From NCBI GenBank assembly GCA_016186095.1, contig JACPMG010000019.1:1-50472 (forward strand): DNA of 50,472 nucleotides, in the 5' to 3' direction. Below the pieces are notes generated by a model that saw only the letters and a program-made list of their open reading frames with translations, did no database searches and had not been told where the DNA came from. This document shows, piece by piece, positions 24,501-31,797 of the stretch. Position 1 is the first letter of the stretch. Each line of letters starts with the position of its first letter. This DNA comes from Candidatus Sungiibacteriota bacterium (GTDB lineage: Bacteria; Patescibacteriota; Minisyncoccia; Sungbacterales; HO2-52-23). The position numbers were made by a program, and so were the translations under genes.

Positions 24501-26639
24501 CACACACGCTAAAGGCCCCTTCATGTATCCCTGGACAAAGAAACAATATTGGCTGAGCTCATACGGGCTATAAATCATAAAGCCGCCCTCCCGTTTTACT
24601 CCGGTCTGGACGCTTGGCTGTCCCTCAAAAAATGGAATAAAAGTGGTCGTCTGCGTCTCCGCCCTCTTTTTTCCGGATTTAAACTCTTGAGCAAACCTGA
24701 TAGCATCGCGCGCGATTTGCTCCGCGGCATTGGCCTCACCATAAGCACGGCCCACATCATTGTAGCCCAAGACCGTCTCGGCCGTATCAAGCTTTCGTTC
24801 GGCAAGCTGCAGCATCCTTTGTACCTCCTGCACCGTCGGATCAAACTTGCCGTCCTGATATGCCAAATCCAGCGGCAAGGAGTTGGCCAAATCCCTCAAA
24901 TCGTTGACGTATTTTCTCGCCTCATCAATTCTTTTACGAGCCTTGTCCGGCGACTCAAAAATCACTCTCCGGTCGTCAAAGAAATTATTTATGTTTCTTA
25001 CACTCTGGGAAGCTCCACGAAATATATTTTCCTGTTGTTTAAATTCCTCCTCAAATTTCAAAAGGCGATCCTTATCATTGATACTCTCCACCCGCGTCTG
25101 AATTCCTTTAAGCACCGCATCGCGCAATCCGTCAAAAACGCCCCGTAAAGACCTGTCCACCTCAGTCCTGAATCTTTCCATGGCCGCGGCCTCTTCCGGA
25201 TGATCTCCGGCAAGGGAGCTTAAAATTACTTCGCGCTGGTCTTTGTTTCGCGCCCGGTCAATATCGCGCTTTATCTCCTGGGCCGCCTTCTGTTTCAGCT
25301 CCTCAAAAACGCCTTTTTTGTCCTCCGGGATAAGATTTTTAATCTCATCAAGAATGGCGATGGATTTGGCATCATGGAAACGCTCCACGCCCTCTAAAAG
25401 CTTTTGTTTCTCCTCACCGGTAGTGCTCTCCAACTTTTTTACAAAATTTTGCGTAACCTCTTTTTTAACTTCGCTGACCTCGGCCAAGAATTCGGGGCGC
25501 ACGTTATTTTCCAATTCTTTAACCACGCGCACATCCTTGAGTTCCCCCTCCTTCAAGTGCTCAAAAAATTTGTCTTTCTCGGCAGCAGGAAGTTTAGACA
25601 ATCTATCTCCGGTTCTGGAAATAGTTCCTTCCTTGGCCTTGGCCACAGTCTCGCGCAATTCCTTGGACAGAGGGCGAGCCTCAAGCTCGTTTATAATTTC
25701 CAGATGCCGCAGTTCGCTTCCGCCGGTCTGACGCACGAAATCTTCAAAAAGAGCTCTCTGCCCGGGATCAAAACGCTCCAATCCATTTTGAAGCTTCAGG
25801 AACGAATTATCTTCGACAACTTTAATGGCGCCTTTGGCCTCTTTCGGCGCTTTATCTCGTACCTCTTTCAGAACTTCAAGGTTTTTGAATTGCTTAAACT
25901 CCGATCCTTTTTGTTTATCCAAGACTTCCACTAATTTTTCTGACGCCTTTTCCGGCTCAACCAAATTAAACACAGCCCCGAATGTTTCGGCATTCTTGTC
26001 TTTGGCATCTTTCACGTCCACAAAAATCTCAGACGGCAATTCCTTCTCAAGCTTCGTAATAGACTTGCCGTACTTAACCACCGAATCCATTACTTTTTGG
26101 GAAAGATCTTCCGCCTTCGCCCCTTCCACGCTCTCGGCAGCATTTTCCACTCTGGTTTTGACACGATCCAGCTCCTGCTCAAAATTATCCAAGGCATTCT
26201 TTATATCCTCCGTATCGGTACCTTCACTTTCCGCCAAAGCTTTCGCCTCCAGAAGTTTTTCTGCGGCAAACTGCATATTACGTTCCACTTTCCTAGCCGG
26301 ATCGAACGTAAAGAAGCTGGTTACGCCTCGGCGGGCGTTTTTCAAAAAATAAAAGGGGCTGGTAGGAAGCATGCCCACGCTCTGCAAGCCAAAATCTTCC
26401 GGCCTAAAATCCTCGTCGCTTTGTACTTTCTCATCAACATTGACGTCTTTTTTCGCCTCCTCCGCGGCAATAGCCGCCAAAGCCGCCGCGTAATTCCTGT
26501 CTCCCGGCCTAAATTGAGAGGTTTGGGCACGCGCGTCAGAAGCTATAAGCCCAGCTACCAACAAAAAAACCGCAGCTGCGGCCCAAATTAAAATTCGACC
26601 CCTAATAAAAGAAACCGGAAAACAAAAATTTCCACTCAT
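21546..26639 (-). CDS. Large modular cysteine-rich surface protein (DUF5667, FN3)
   Basis: 1697 aa. Signal anchor at about residues 10-38. DUF5667-like segment at about 88-160 (TSPFYFLKNARRGVTSFF...). A long, nearly Cys-free helical region runs to about 690. From about 698 the protein becomes cysteine-rich: a DNDGDGLIDYPQDAGC calcium-loop-like motif, an FN3 domain (about 1263-1350), a Thr-only linker, an Ig-like strand-rich part, and C-terminal repeats of the type CYDSATCSSSGWYWYNGGCW and QYWNGTACV (about 1500-1690). Likely displayed outside the cell; binding or adhesion is an inference. Redox folding genes lie directly upstream. Confidence 0.85.
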   Translation of the reverse strand: MSGNFCFPVSFIRGRILIWAAAAVFLLVAGLIASDARAQTSQFRPGDRNYAAALAAIAAEEAKKDVNVDEKVQSDEDFRPEDFGLQSVGMLPTSPFYFLKNARRGVTSFFTFDPARKVERNMQFAAEKLLEAKALAESEGTDTEDIKNALDNFEQELDRVKTRVENAAESVEGAKAEDLSQKVMDSVVKYGKSITKLEKELPSEIFVDVKDAKDKNAETFGAVFNLVEPEKASEKLVEVLDKQKGSEFKQFKNLEVLKEVRDKAPKEAKGAIKVVEDNSFLKLQNGLERFDPGQRALFEDFVRQTGGSELRHLEIINELEARPLSKELRETVAKAKEGTISRTGDRLSKLPAAEKDKFFEHLKEGELKDVRVVKELENNVRPEFLAEVSEVKKEVTQNFVKKLESTTGEEKQKLLEGVERFHDAKSIAILDEIKNLIPEDKKGVFEELKQKAAQEIKRDIDRARNKDQREVILSSLAGDHPEEAAAMERFRTEVDRSLRGVFDGLRDAVLKGIQTRVESINDKDRLLKFEEEFKQQENIFRGASQSVRNINNFFDDRRVIFESPDKARKRIDEARKYVNDLRDLANSLPLDLAYQDGKFDPTVQEVQRMLQLAERKLDTAETVLGYNDVGRAYGEANAAEQIARDAIRFAQEFKSGKKRAETQTTTFIPFFEGQPSVQTGVKREGGFMIYSPYELSQYCFFVQGYMKGPLACVLQDGRVFNIEGRAFPLEIPSEFVPRKIESVSTPPGQTACQTTFAPSFDFCPNGKVVYEKDKRGCDLTPRCEPYKDQQQIKIHPTDKSVCGGLSEYQCVSGYRCQYPDVRGNYAIDFFGKCVPETQYTCQAEWRGFVFDSAKKTCRAESATGCSSPFTFSTMPECEKANNIGVKTGPQICPALSTIDICPAGQKKVVSYSSPDCGTYYACEQEKTPVGIIYPYTFTNGFVAKDYSSAKAQCLANPPGSGGGIATECEMKFGIVYGVPVPVPTPTTGNWVKKLWYFSDGLQETSFILNRTDAEYQNYIAKIEAQCKTISKNRFTWKSGAGDDRAENWQNFGIPDCSGTATVSTAQCSDGKDNDGDGLIDYPQDAGCYGAEDNDETPGTSTTYQGDANSCPGFAYSRWDSTGKRYCQLNSERRCDYNYPSYLTNGANYKTESCPATDSTGGGGGTACSSYSSQTSCTSVSGCSWSTAASGGWCQSTTTTTASGSCSQSLIALLGTGCHWMYSDSSGKGIYCDSPMSKSAKEGDTTTTAGCQSGTTSGGGTGVPAAPTGLSHTISADWYVTLRWTDNSTNETSYKIERRSTATTDWIQEGTTPTVSGGSGSYTTYNPLPSGEWEFVVKACNAGDCSAPSNSVKAMRSSTTTSTTTTTTTTTPKYPGFFMTPNKQSYTKGEVIALTIKRADVSTYPYYVDFYANETSSAKTAVKQNLDVSSYDGITTSIDTSATEPFKSGVSGTYLLLICAAGETCTGGTNTNSVTVSYAAAAIPAPACSSPGSCTNSADCSSSGYYWCSNVNSCYSSASSCPTTSTSACSTPGNCYDSAICTSSGWFWYNAGCWSSPQSGTSTSCPSGQYWSGTACVTSTSGGGSTSACSAPSSCYDSATCSSSGWYWYNGGCWSYPQSGTGTACSADQYWNGSTCVANTTTTTSTTCSSSQYWNGTACVTYTSGGTGGGCGSWPSQSDCTSHTGCLWNSTGNYCYVQ

Positions 26640-26678
26640 ATTTCTTAAGGTTAACCGCTATTGACTCACTGTTGTTTA

Positions 26679-26720
26679 GAATAGGCCGCTAACGGAAAAA
26701 CGCAATAAAGGTTATCCACA
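26679..26720 (-). promoter_or_regulatory. Leader of the large surface gene with one DnaA-box-like site
   Basis: A possible promoter (TTGCGT, 15 bases, TATTCT; 26679-26705) lies about 40 bases before the start. TTATCCACA, a consensus DnaA box on the plus strand, is at 26712-26720. A single box does not make an origin. Confidence 0.3.
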
Positions 26721-26751
26721 GAGCGGTAAAATAGAACGGTCAGGCATGCTC

Positions 26752-27291
26752 TTAAAGGCCAAAAGCCTCCTGAACTCGACGCCTGACCTCATTCGCTCTC
26801 ATAGGACCGCGTTTGTGAAAAACTATCATGCCCTCCTTATCTACAAAGATAGTCTCGGGCATGGAGAAACCGCCGATTGATTGGTAGAAAACATCTGAAG
26901 GGTCGAGCAGAAAAATAAATTTGTCGGTGATGCCAAGCTGGTCGGAGTATTTCTTGGCAATCTCTAATGGCTCGGTGCGGTCAATCGCTGCGATAGTAAT
27001 TTTATCCCCGAATTCTTTCTGTACCTCGGCCAAAACAAGCAGCTCTTCTTTACAAAACGGGCACCACGAAGACCAGACATTTATCAAGACCGCTTTTCCG
27101 CGAAAATCAGAAAGTTTTACTTCGCGGCCGTTATAATCCTGCAGCGCAAATCCAGGCGCCTGACGATATAAAACCGCAGTATCCGCTTGTCTGTTCCACA
27201 GTCGCAGAAAAACAAAAATAAGAACCGCCGCGACAACGATTCCTATTATGCCGTATCCTCTGCCTGGATCAGTATTATCCGCGGGAGTCAT
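26752..27291 (-). CDS. TlpA/ResA-like membrane-anchored thioredoxin-fold protein
   Basis: 179 aa. Membrane helix at about residues 13-30, then an outside thioredoxin-like domain with redox motif WCPFC and cis-Pro region SMPETIFVD. Family members reduce or exchange disulfides outside the membrane. The start overlaps the glutaredoxin stop by one base (TAATG). It is immediately upstream of the cysteine-rich surface gene. Confidence 0.9.
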   Translation of the reverse strand: MTPADNTDPGRGYGIIGIVVAAVLIFVFLRLWNRQADTAVLYRQAPGFALQDYNGREVKLSDFRGKAVLINVWSSWCPFCKEELLVLAEVQKEFGDKITIAAIDRTEPLEIAKKYSDQLGITDKFIFLLDPSDVFYQSIGGFSMPETIFVDKEGMIVFHKRGPMRANEVRRRVQEAFGL

Positions 27292-27524
27292 TATAAGCCA
27301 AGAGTTTCTTTGAGCCGCGGCTGATCAAATCCGATGATAATTTTTCCATCGACATCAATTACGGGCACTCCCATCTGGCCGGATTTGGCGATCATTTCAT
27401 CGCGCGCTTGAGTGTCGGCAGCCACATTTTTTTCTTCGTACTCCACGCTGTTTTTGGCGAAAAACTCCTTGACCATCTTGCAATAGACGCAAGACGGAGT
27501 GGTGTATATTTTGACCTTGGGCAT
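27291..27524 (-). CDS. Glutaredoxin-like (NrdH-type) protein
   Basis: 77 aa. TTPSCVYCKMVKEFF active site (CxxC), TxxMGVPVIDVDG cis-Pro region and GFDQPRLKETLGL end. Small cytosolic dithiol electron carrier; with TrxB (15580) it could form a thiol-reduction chain. Eight bases after dsbA. Confidence 0.9.
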   Translation of the reverse strand: MPKVKIYTTPSCVYCKMVKEFFAKNSVEYEEKNVAADTQARDEMIAKSGQMGVPVIDVDGKIIIGFDQPRLKETLGL

Positions 27525-27532
27525 ATTTAAAT

Positions 27533-28249
27533 TTATTTATTTAGCTCCTCCTCAATTATTTTCTGAAACTGAGCAAAAGGCACCGCGCCCTGAATGAGAC
27601 GGCCGTTAACAAATGTCGCCGGGGTGCCGTTGACTCCGGCACTTCTGCCATCATCCGTATCGCGCCGCACCGCCTCAAGATACTTGTCGCTATCAAGGCA
27701 TGAACCAAACTGCGCTTCGGAAAGACCGATGGCGCGCGCAAATGCTTTTAGATTTTCTTTGGAAAAAGCCCCTTCGTTCTCCCCGCGCTGATTATTGTAA
27801 AGATAGTCGTGATACTGCCAGAATTTTCCTTGCTCGTTCGCGCACTCGGCAGCCATGGCAGCCCACTCCGACTCCGGGCCAAGAAACGCAAAATCCCGGT
27901 ACACGAATCGCGCCTTGCCCGTCTTTACGTATTGCTCAATAATTTGCGGTTCAGTCGTATGAAAGAAACGGCCGCAAAAAGGACATTGAAAATCACCGAA
28001 TTCAATAAGCGTGACCGGCGCATCCGGATTGCCAAGGTAAGGAGCACTACCCGCCAGATCAGCCGGAACTATATTTGGAGATGCGCCCACGGCCGCCGTT
28101 CCTTGGGGTACTGCCGATCGAGGTGAAGATGTGTACAAAACTGCCGCCCCTATAAGAGCTCCGGCGACAATAATGGCGCCCGGAATCAAATAGGGGTTTA
28201 CTCCTCCTCCGCGGGTCTCTATATTATTTTGCGGCTGGGTGTTTTCCAT
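27533..28249 (-). CDS. DsbA-family thiol oxidoreductase, membrane-anchored
   Basis: 238 aa. Membrane helix at about residues 20-42, then a DsbA/DsbG-type thioredoxin domain: GDFQCPFCGRFF active site, an inserted helical domain, and cis-Pro motif GVNGTPATFVNGRLI. Introduces or reshuffles disulfides in exported proteins. No DsbB or VKOR gene is seen in the window, so its electron acceptor is unknown. Confidence 0.92.
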   Translation of the reverse strand: MENTQPQNNIETRGGGVNPYLIPGAIIVAGALIGAAVLYTSSPRSAVPQGTAAVGASPNIVPADLAGSAPYLGNPDAPVTLIEFGDFQCPFCGRFFHTTEPQIIEQYVKTGKARFVYRDFAFLGPESEWAAMAAECANEQGKFWQYHDYLYNNQRGENEGAFSKENLKAFARAIGLSEAQFGSCLDSDKYLEAVRRDTDDGRSAGVNGTPATFVNGRLIQGAVPFAQFQKIIEEELNK

Positions 28250-28274
28250 AAATAAAAGGCTTCACATTATATTA

Positions 28275-29495
28275 TTAAGATATCGTATGGATGTCAAATG
28301 CCATGTCGTGGAGCGCTTCACGGTGTGGCTCGATGCTGATTCTCCCTTCAATCAATCGCGCCAAATGAGGTTTATCCTGAAAACGGTTGATGAGCACAGC
28401 GCCCTTAAGCGCCCCTTCCTTTATAAAGAGGCGTTCATACTGGTTTCTCGCCGCATCAACCCGAGCGATTGTTTCCAAACCGCCATCGCAATCTCCCAGG
28501 GCAGTAATCTGAAAGCCGAGACTGGTGATGGAATAGGTAGAAATATTTCTAAAGGGCTCCTTTTGACCCAGCATATTCAATGCGGCTCGTTTGCCCTGCA
28601 GAAACGCGCTCGTCCAATTTCCCAAAACCCTGTGCCGATCCGCGATTAGATCATAAAATTCAGCCGCGTCGCCTGCCGCAAACACTCCTTCCTGATCAGT
28701 CGCCAAAAATTCGTCAGTCCGCACGCCTTTTTCTCCAAGTGCGATCCCCGACTCTTTCAAAAATTCCATGTTGCGCTCAAGGCCGATGCCAACCGCAACG
28801 GCATCACACTTGATCTCATGCAGTGCTTTGGTCGAAATCTTTAATTTGCCGTCATCCCGCTCCGCATCCGCGACAGCATCTTCGGCTCTCACGATTATGC
28901 CGTGCCTTGCAAAATTGTCGTGTAAAATTTCGGCTCCATCCCCATCAAGCAATTTCCCAAAAAAATGCGCGTCGCGGAAAAGTAGCGTCGGCGCTGCGCC
29001 ATTGAGCACAAAGATTTCCAAAAACTCAAGACTTATAAAGGACCCGCCGATGACCAACGGCGATTTTATGTCGGTCAGAACACTTTGCAATCTATCCGCA
29101 TCGTCCAGCGTCTGCAGACGGTAAATAAATCCCCGGTCCTCTTCTTTCCCCCAAGGTTTTACCCGTCCTCCGCTGGCAATAAGCAGTTTCTCGTAACCGC
29201 TAACCGATCCTCCGGAAAACATAACCTCTTTTCTCCCGGAGTCAACAAAAGACACGCTTTCCCCAAGCAAAAGATCAATACGTTTTTTGACAAAATCATC
29301 GGCTTTACGCAAAAAAAGCTGCTCGCGGCGTATCCGTTTCTTTAAATAATGAGGAAGGAGTACGCGGGAATACAGCACGTGCGGCTCGTCAGAAATAATG
29401 CCAATGGCGGCATTCGTATCATGTTCGCGGATAGTTTCGGCCGCGGTCACCCCGGCAATCCCTCCGCCGATGATAAGGTAATCATATTTAGTCAT
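28275..29495 (-). CDS. FAD-dependent NAD(P)H oxidoreductase (rubredoxin/nitrite reductase-like)
   Basis: 406 aa. N-terminal FAD motif YLIIGGGIAGVTAAETIR, NAD(P) motif SPLVIGGSFISLEFLEIF, second FAD motif GVFAAGDAAEFYD. Matches the pyridine nucleotide-disulfide oxidoreductase class II group, which includes rubredoxin reductases, NADH oxidases and the FAD part of nitrite reductase. It lacks an obvious redox-active CxxC. Position in the DsbA-Grx-TlpA string suggests that it feeds electrons there, which is an inference. Confidence 0.82.
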   Translation of the reverse strand: MTKYDYLIIGGGIAGVTAAETIREHDTNAAIGIISDEPHVLYSRVLLPHYLKKRIRREQLFLRKADDFVKKRIDLLLGESVSFVDSGRKEVMFSGGSVSGYEKLLIASGGRVKPWGKEEDRGFIYRLQTLDDADRLQSVLTDIKSPLVIGGSFISLEFLEIFVLNGAAPTLLFRDAHFFGKLLDGDGAEILHDNFARHGIIVRAEDAVADAERDDGKLKISTKALHEIKCDAVAVGIGLERNMEFLKESGIALGEKGVRTDEFLATDQEGVFAAGDAAEFYDLIADRHRVLGNWTSAFLQGKRAALNMLGQKEPFRNISTYSITSLGFQITALGDCDGGLETIARVDAARNQYERLFIKEGALKGAVLINRFQDKPHLARLIEGRISIEPHREALHDMAFDIHTIS

Positions 29496-29504
29496 AGCCC
29501 AAAG

Positions 29505-29786
29505 TTATTTTCGCCAGCATGAACTGCAGATGCCATCTTTTTTCTCCTGCTCGCCGTAAAGCGTCCTCCCGCATTTGGTACAGCTGATGTTTCTCGCCTG
29601 ACAACGGCCGCAAATTTTCGTCTTTTTCTCAATTGTAAGAAAAAGCGGGGCCCCGCACTTTATACATTTGGCTCCCTCCCGCGAGCGCTGGCAATCCAGG
29701 CAAAGCCCCATTTTTTTATCATTGGGGGCATAAAGAGTGCGTCCGCACTTTTGGCAACTTCTGATTTCACTCTTCATCCCACACAT
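29505..29786 (-). CDS. Protein of three tandem zinc ribbons
   Basis: 93 aa, or 90 aa from the second ATG (29777). Three repeated double-CxxC units: SCQKCGRTLY...GLCLDC, KCIKCGAPLF...KICGRC and SCTKCGRTLY...GICSSC. It is essentially only zinc ribbons, so nucleic-acid or protein binding is likely. The start lies in a stem arm (ATGTGTGGGATGAA) identical to that of the 18649 gene. Nine bases upstream of the FAD oxidoreductase gene. Confidence 0.75.
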   Translation of the reverse strand: MCGMKSEIRSCQKCGRTLYAPNDKKMGLCLDCQRSREGAKCIKCGAPLFLTIEKKTKICGRCQARNISCTKCGRTLYGEQEKKDGICSSCWRK

Positions 29787-29877
29787 AACTTTGTGCTGGT
29801 TTTACCCGGCAGTAAAGTGGTTATAAATATTTGAGATGAAATCGGGCGCGTATCTTGCCCAAGGTTATGTGTGAGAT
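29776..29877 (-). promoter_or_regulatory. Long-stem leader of the zinc-ribbon gene (copy 2 of shared arms)
   Basis: On the minus strand ATCTCACACATAACCTTG (29860-29877) pairs with CAAAGTTATGTGTGGGAT (29776-29793), 17 of 18 including one U-G pair. The enclosed sequence differs from the copy at 18893-19031, but the arms and the relation to the start codon are the same. Confidence 0.6.
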
Positions 29878-29889
29878 TCATCATAGTTA

Positions 29890-29919
29890 AGTATACTATG
29901 GTACTTCCAGAAAAACCAA
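29890..29919 (-). promoter_or_regulatory. Promoter before the zinc-ribbon gene leader
   Basis: TATACT (29890-29895) with TTGGTT 18 bases upstream (29914-29919). Transcription would begin at about 29883, right at the 5' arm of the stem. Confidence 0.45.
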
Positions 29920-29948
29920 AATCCCCCGTATCGGGGGATTTTGGTTTT
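29912..29948 (-). terminator. Strong terminator after the 29958 zinc-ribbon gene
   Basis: A near-perfect stem of about 16 bp (CCAAAATCCCCC and its complement) with a GTAT-type loop, flanked by A and T runs on both strands. Confidence 0.85.
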
Positions 29949-29957
29949 ATGAAGAGA

Positions 29958-30164
29958 TTACCTTCGGAAACCTCCGCGTCCGCCGCGATCGTCGCGTCGG
30001 GGGGCGTTTTCGCGCCAGCAATTCTTGCAGAAGACATCGCGTCCGGCAGTGGGAGGAAAAGGAACAGTGTCCTGGGCCCCGCACTTGGAACAAGTGATGT
30101 CGTAGCGGGGACGGTCATCTTGCCATCCGCCAGCTCCTCCACCTCGTTGATCTTGAAAAGCCAC
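29958..30164 (-). CDS. Small zinc-ribbon protein
   Basis: 68 aa if the GTG at 30164 is the start (VAFQDQRGGGAGG...). This is preferred because upstream codons lie in a repeat hairpin. Core RYDITCSKCGAQDTVPFPPTAGRDVFCKNC is a CxxC/CxxC ribbon of the type often seen in CPR genomes next to Arg/Gly-rich tails. The tail here is RRDDRGGRGGFRR. Probably RNA- or DNA-binding. It has a long 5' leader with a structured element. Confidence 0.75.
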   Translation of the reverse strand: MAFQDQRGGGAGGWQDDRPRYDITCSKCGAQDTVPFPPTAGRDVFCKNCWRENAPRRDDRGGRGGFRR

Positions 30165-30169
30165 TTTAC

Positions 30170-30243
30170 TTCGCAAAACGTGTAACGCGTAGCATATAAC
30201 GCAAGTTCTTGCGATACACGATACACGATTTGCGCTACACAAT
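30170..30243. repeat. Word hairpin in the leader of the zinc-ribbon gene
   Basis: Overlapping words such as ACGCGTAGC, GATACACGATACACGATT and their complements form an imperfect hairpin centred on CGCAAGTTCTTGCG. Confidence 0.55.
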
Positions 30244-30276
30244 TATGAACGACCTTGCTCTTCTTAAAACTATTTA

Positions 30277-30391
30277 CCCTCCCAACTTTTTGCAGCGGAG
30301 TAACTTTTTGCCGTAGGATTTCGTATACCTTTAGCGTCTTACTCTCTATCCAAGCGTAAGCAGAAAACTCTGATGCAAAAAGTTGGGAAGG
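30277..30391 (-). promoter_or_regulatory. Structured leader element with two competing stems
   Basis: On the minus strand CCTTCCCAACTTTTTGCA (30374-30391) pairs fully with TGCAAAAAGTTGGGAGGG (30277-30294) if one U-G pair is allowed; on the plus strand that pair is a mismatch. A second GCAAAAAGTT at 30302-30311 could pair with the same 5' arm. Small hairpins (CAGAguuuUCUG, CUUAC/GUAAG) lie inside. It is downstream of a good promoter and upstream of the 29958 gene. Confidence 0.55.
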
Positions 30392-30468
30392 TTCATTGGC
30401 CTTTCAACATCCACGAGAAATCGTGATATATAAGACCTTATTATGTTTTAATACTGGGCTATTTATCA

Positions 30469-30497
30469 AGTATAGCATAGGGAAAAGAAAATTGCAA
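30469..30497 (-). promoter_or_regulatory. Promoter for the 29958 zinc-ribbon gene
   Basis: TTGCAA (30492-30497), 17-base spacer, extended TGcTATACT (-10 at 30469-30474) on the minus strand. The leader to the GTG start would be about 300 nt and contains the element at 30277-30391. Confidence 0.65.
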
Positions 30498-30508
30498 ATA
30501 TGCTCGTC

Positions 30509-30658
30509 GATGCGGTTTCCTCGCCAATATGCTTTTTCAACACGTCTTGGCCGCTCCCGCGGCGGCCTGCGCTAATAGTCGGATGCGGTTTCCGCCTTCG
30601 GCGGACCAAGCAAACCGCATCCTCCATTGTCTCAAAAGCATATTGGCTCGACCGCATC
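30509..30658 (-). repeat. Three-way-junction element, copy D (reverse orientation)
   Basis: Minus-strand reading: outer stem GATGCGGT and GCCAATATGCTTTT with their complements, then AATGG (pairs CTATT), GGATGCGGTTT/AAACCGCATCC with bulge GCTTGG, hairpin TCCGCC gaa GGCGGA, GACTATTAGCG, and side hairpin GGCCGC/GCGGCC. Same plan as copies at 36764, 42576 and 45335, but on the opposite strand. Lies between rseP and the zinc-ribbon promoter. Confidence 0.75.
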
Positions 30659-30731
30659 TTTACTCGCTAAGACATAACCAGCCAAGAACGCCGAAATATT
30701 TTCGTAGATCAAATGCTGTCTATAGTCAATC

Positions 30732-31112
30732 TTAAAAAATCCTCACGATATCCTTATACGTCACCAAAATCATAATAAGCACCAAAAACGCAAACCCGAG
30801 GGCGTGAGCGAAATTCTCCGCGGAAGGCGCAATTCTCCGTCCTCGCACCTTCTCAATCAAAAGAAAAAGAATCCGGCCTCCGTCAAGCGCGGGAATCGGC
30901 AAAAAATTTAAAATGGCCAAGTTCACCGATAACATCCCGATAAATTGTAAAACATAAGAGAAGCCAAGGGCCATGGTATCGCGGGCAAAGAAGAAAATCC
31001 CCACCGGGCCGGATACTGCCGCGGATACCTTCCTCTCAACAAAAATATCTTTGAGCAAAATCCCAAGACCCCGCACAGTTACCTCAACACTCCCCACAAG
31101 CGTTTTCAAACT
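30732..31112 (-). CDS. rseP: RseP site-2 protease, C-terminal part (other frame)
   Basis: About 126 residues continuing the RseP family sequence after a frame change at about 31113-31116. Contains SGPVGIFFFARDTMALGF, the second zinc-site motif NFLPIPALDGGRILFLLIE (NxxPxPxLDGG) and the last membrane helix. No proper start codon is needed if this is the second half of one gene. A TTG at 31109 could serve if it were separate. Confidence 0.8.
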   Translation of the reverse strand, partial: SLKTLVGSVEVTVRGLGILLKDIFVERKVSAAVSGPVGIFFFARDTMALGFSYVLQFIGMLSVNLAILNFLPIPALDGGRILFLLIEKVRGRRIAPSAENFAHALGFAFLVLIMILVTYKDIVRIF

Positions 31113-31797
31113 CCCAAGGCGCTAAGTAAAACGGAGCGCGTTTAACAGTCAACCGCGCAAGCGCAATGCCTAAAGGACCTTCACCCTCGGGGAAATTTGG
31201 CCTCGGCACCGCCTTTATCTCCTGAACCGCGTTTCCGCGCCGGATAAGAAGGGTAACCTCCTCCCCCCGATAGGCATCCACAAAATCCCGCACGTCTTTT
31301 TCCGACTCTATGCGAAGCGATGCTCCCTCGGCCCGCATCTCCAAAATCTTATCTCCAAATTTAAGTCCCGCCGTATCTGCCGGTGAACCGGCAAGAACGC
31401 CTATTATGGACACCGGCGCGCCGCTCCCCGCCTCGTCCTCCACCTGCGGAACTCCGATGCCCGCCCCGACGCTGAAAAAAACCCAAGCCAGCACCAGATT
31501 CATAAATACTCCCGCGGCCAAAATTATAAACCTCTGCCAAGCCGGCCGGGAAATAAAACTTTTGGGGTCCTGCTCCCCTTCCCCGTGCTCGCCGAAAATT
31601 TTCACAAAACCGCCAAAGGGGAGAAGATTGAAAGAGTAGCGGACGCCATTTTTTACTTTTGCATAAACTTTGGGAGGAAACCCAAACCCAAATTCCTCTA
31701 CTTTCACTCCCAGTTTTCGTGCCGAATAAAAATGCCCCCATTCATGTACGAGGATTAGTAAACTTATAACGATTAAAACAAGGATTAGCGTAGCCAT
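31084..31797 (-). CDS. rseP: RseP site-2 protease, N-terminal part, frame-shifted
   Basis: RIP metalloprotease that cuts membrane-bound substrates. Membrane helix with LLILVHEWGHFYSARKLGV (HExxH zinc site), RPAWQRFIILAAGVFMN and a PDZ domain (VSIIGVLAGSPADTAGLKFGDKIL). After LAPWE the family sequence continues in another frame; this frame ends soon after at ACGEC. Removing one G of the GGG at 31113-31115 restores a single protein. The start overlaps tlyA by 13 bases. Confidence 0.88.
   Translation of the reverse strand: MATLILVLIVISLLILVHEWGHFYSARKLGVKVEEFGFGFPPKVYAKVKNGVRYSFNLLPFGGFVKIFGEHGEGEQDPKSFISRPAWQRFIILAAGVFMNLVLAWVFFSVGAGIGVPQVEDEAGSGAPVSIIGVLAGSPADTAGLKFGDKILEMRAEGASLRIESEKDVRDFVDAYRGEEVTLLIRRGNAVQEIKAVPRPNFPEGEGPLGIALARLTVKRAPFYLAPWEFENACGEC

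Noticed and set aside
24549-25934. Long plus-strand frames opposite the large surface gene
   Set aside because: No ribosome binding sites or family features; they mirror the helical, repetitive coding strand.
26712-26720. Replication origin from the DnaA box
   Set aside because: A single TTATCCACA without further boxes, an AT-rich unwinding region or dnaA/dnaN nearby.
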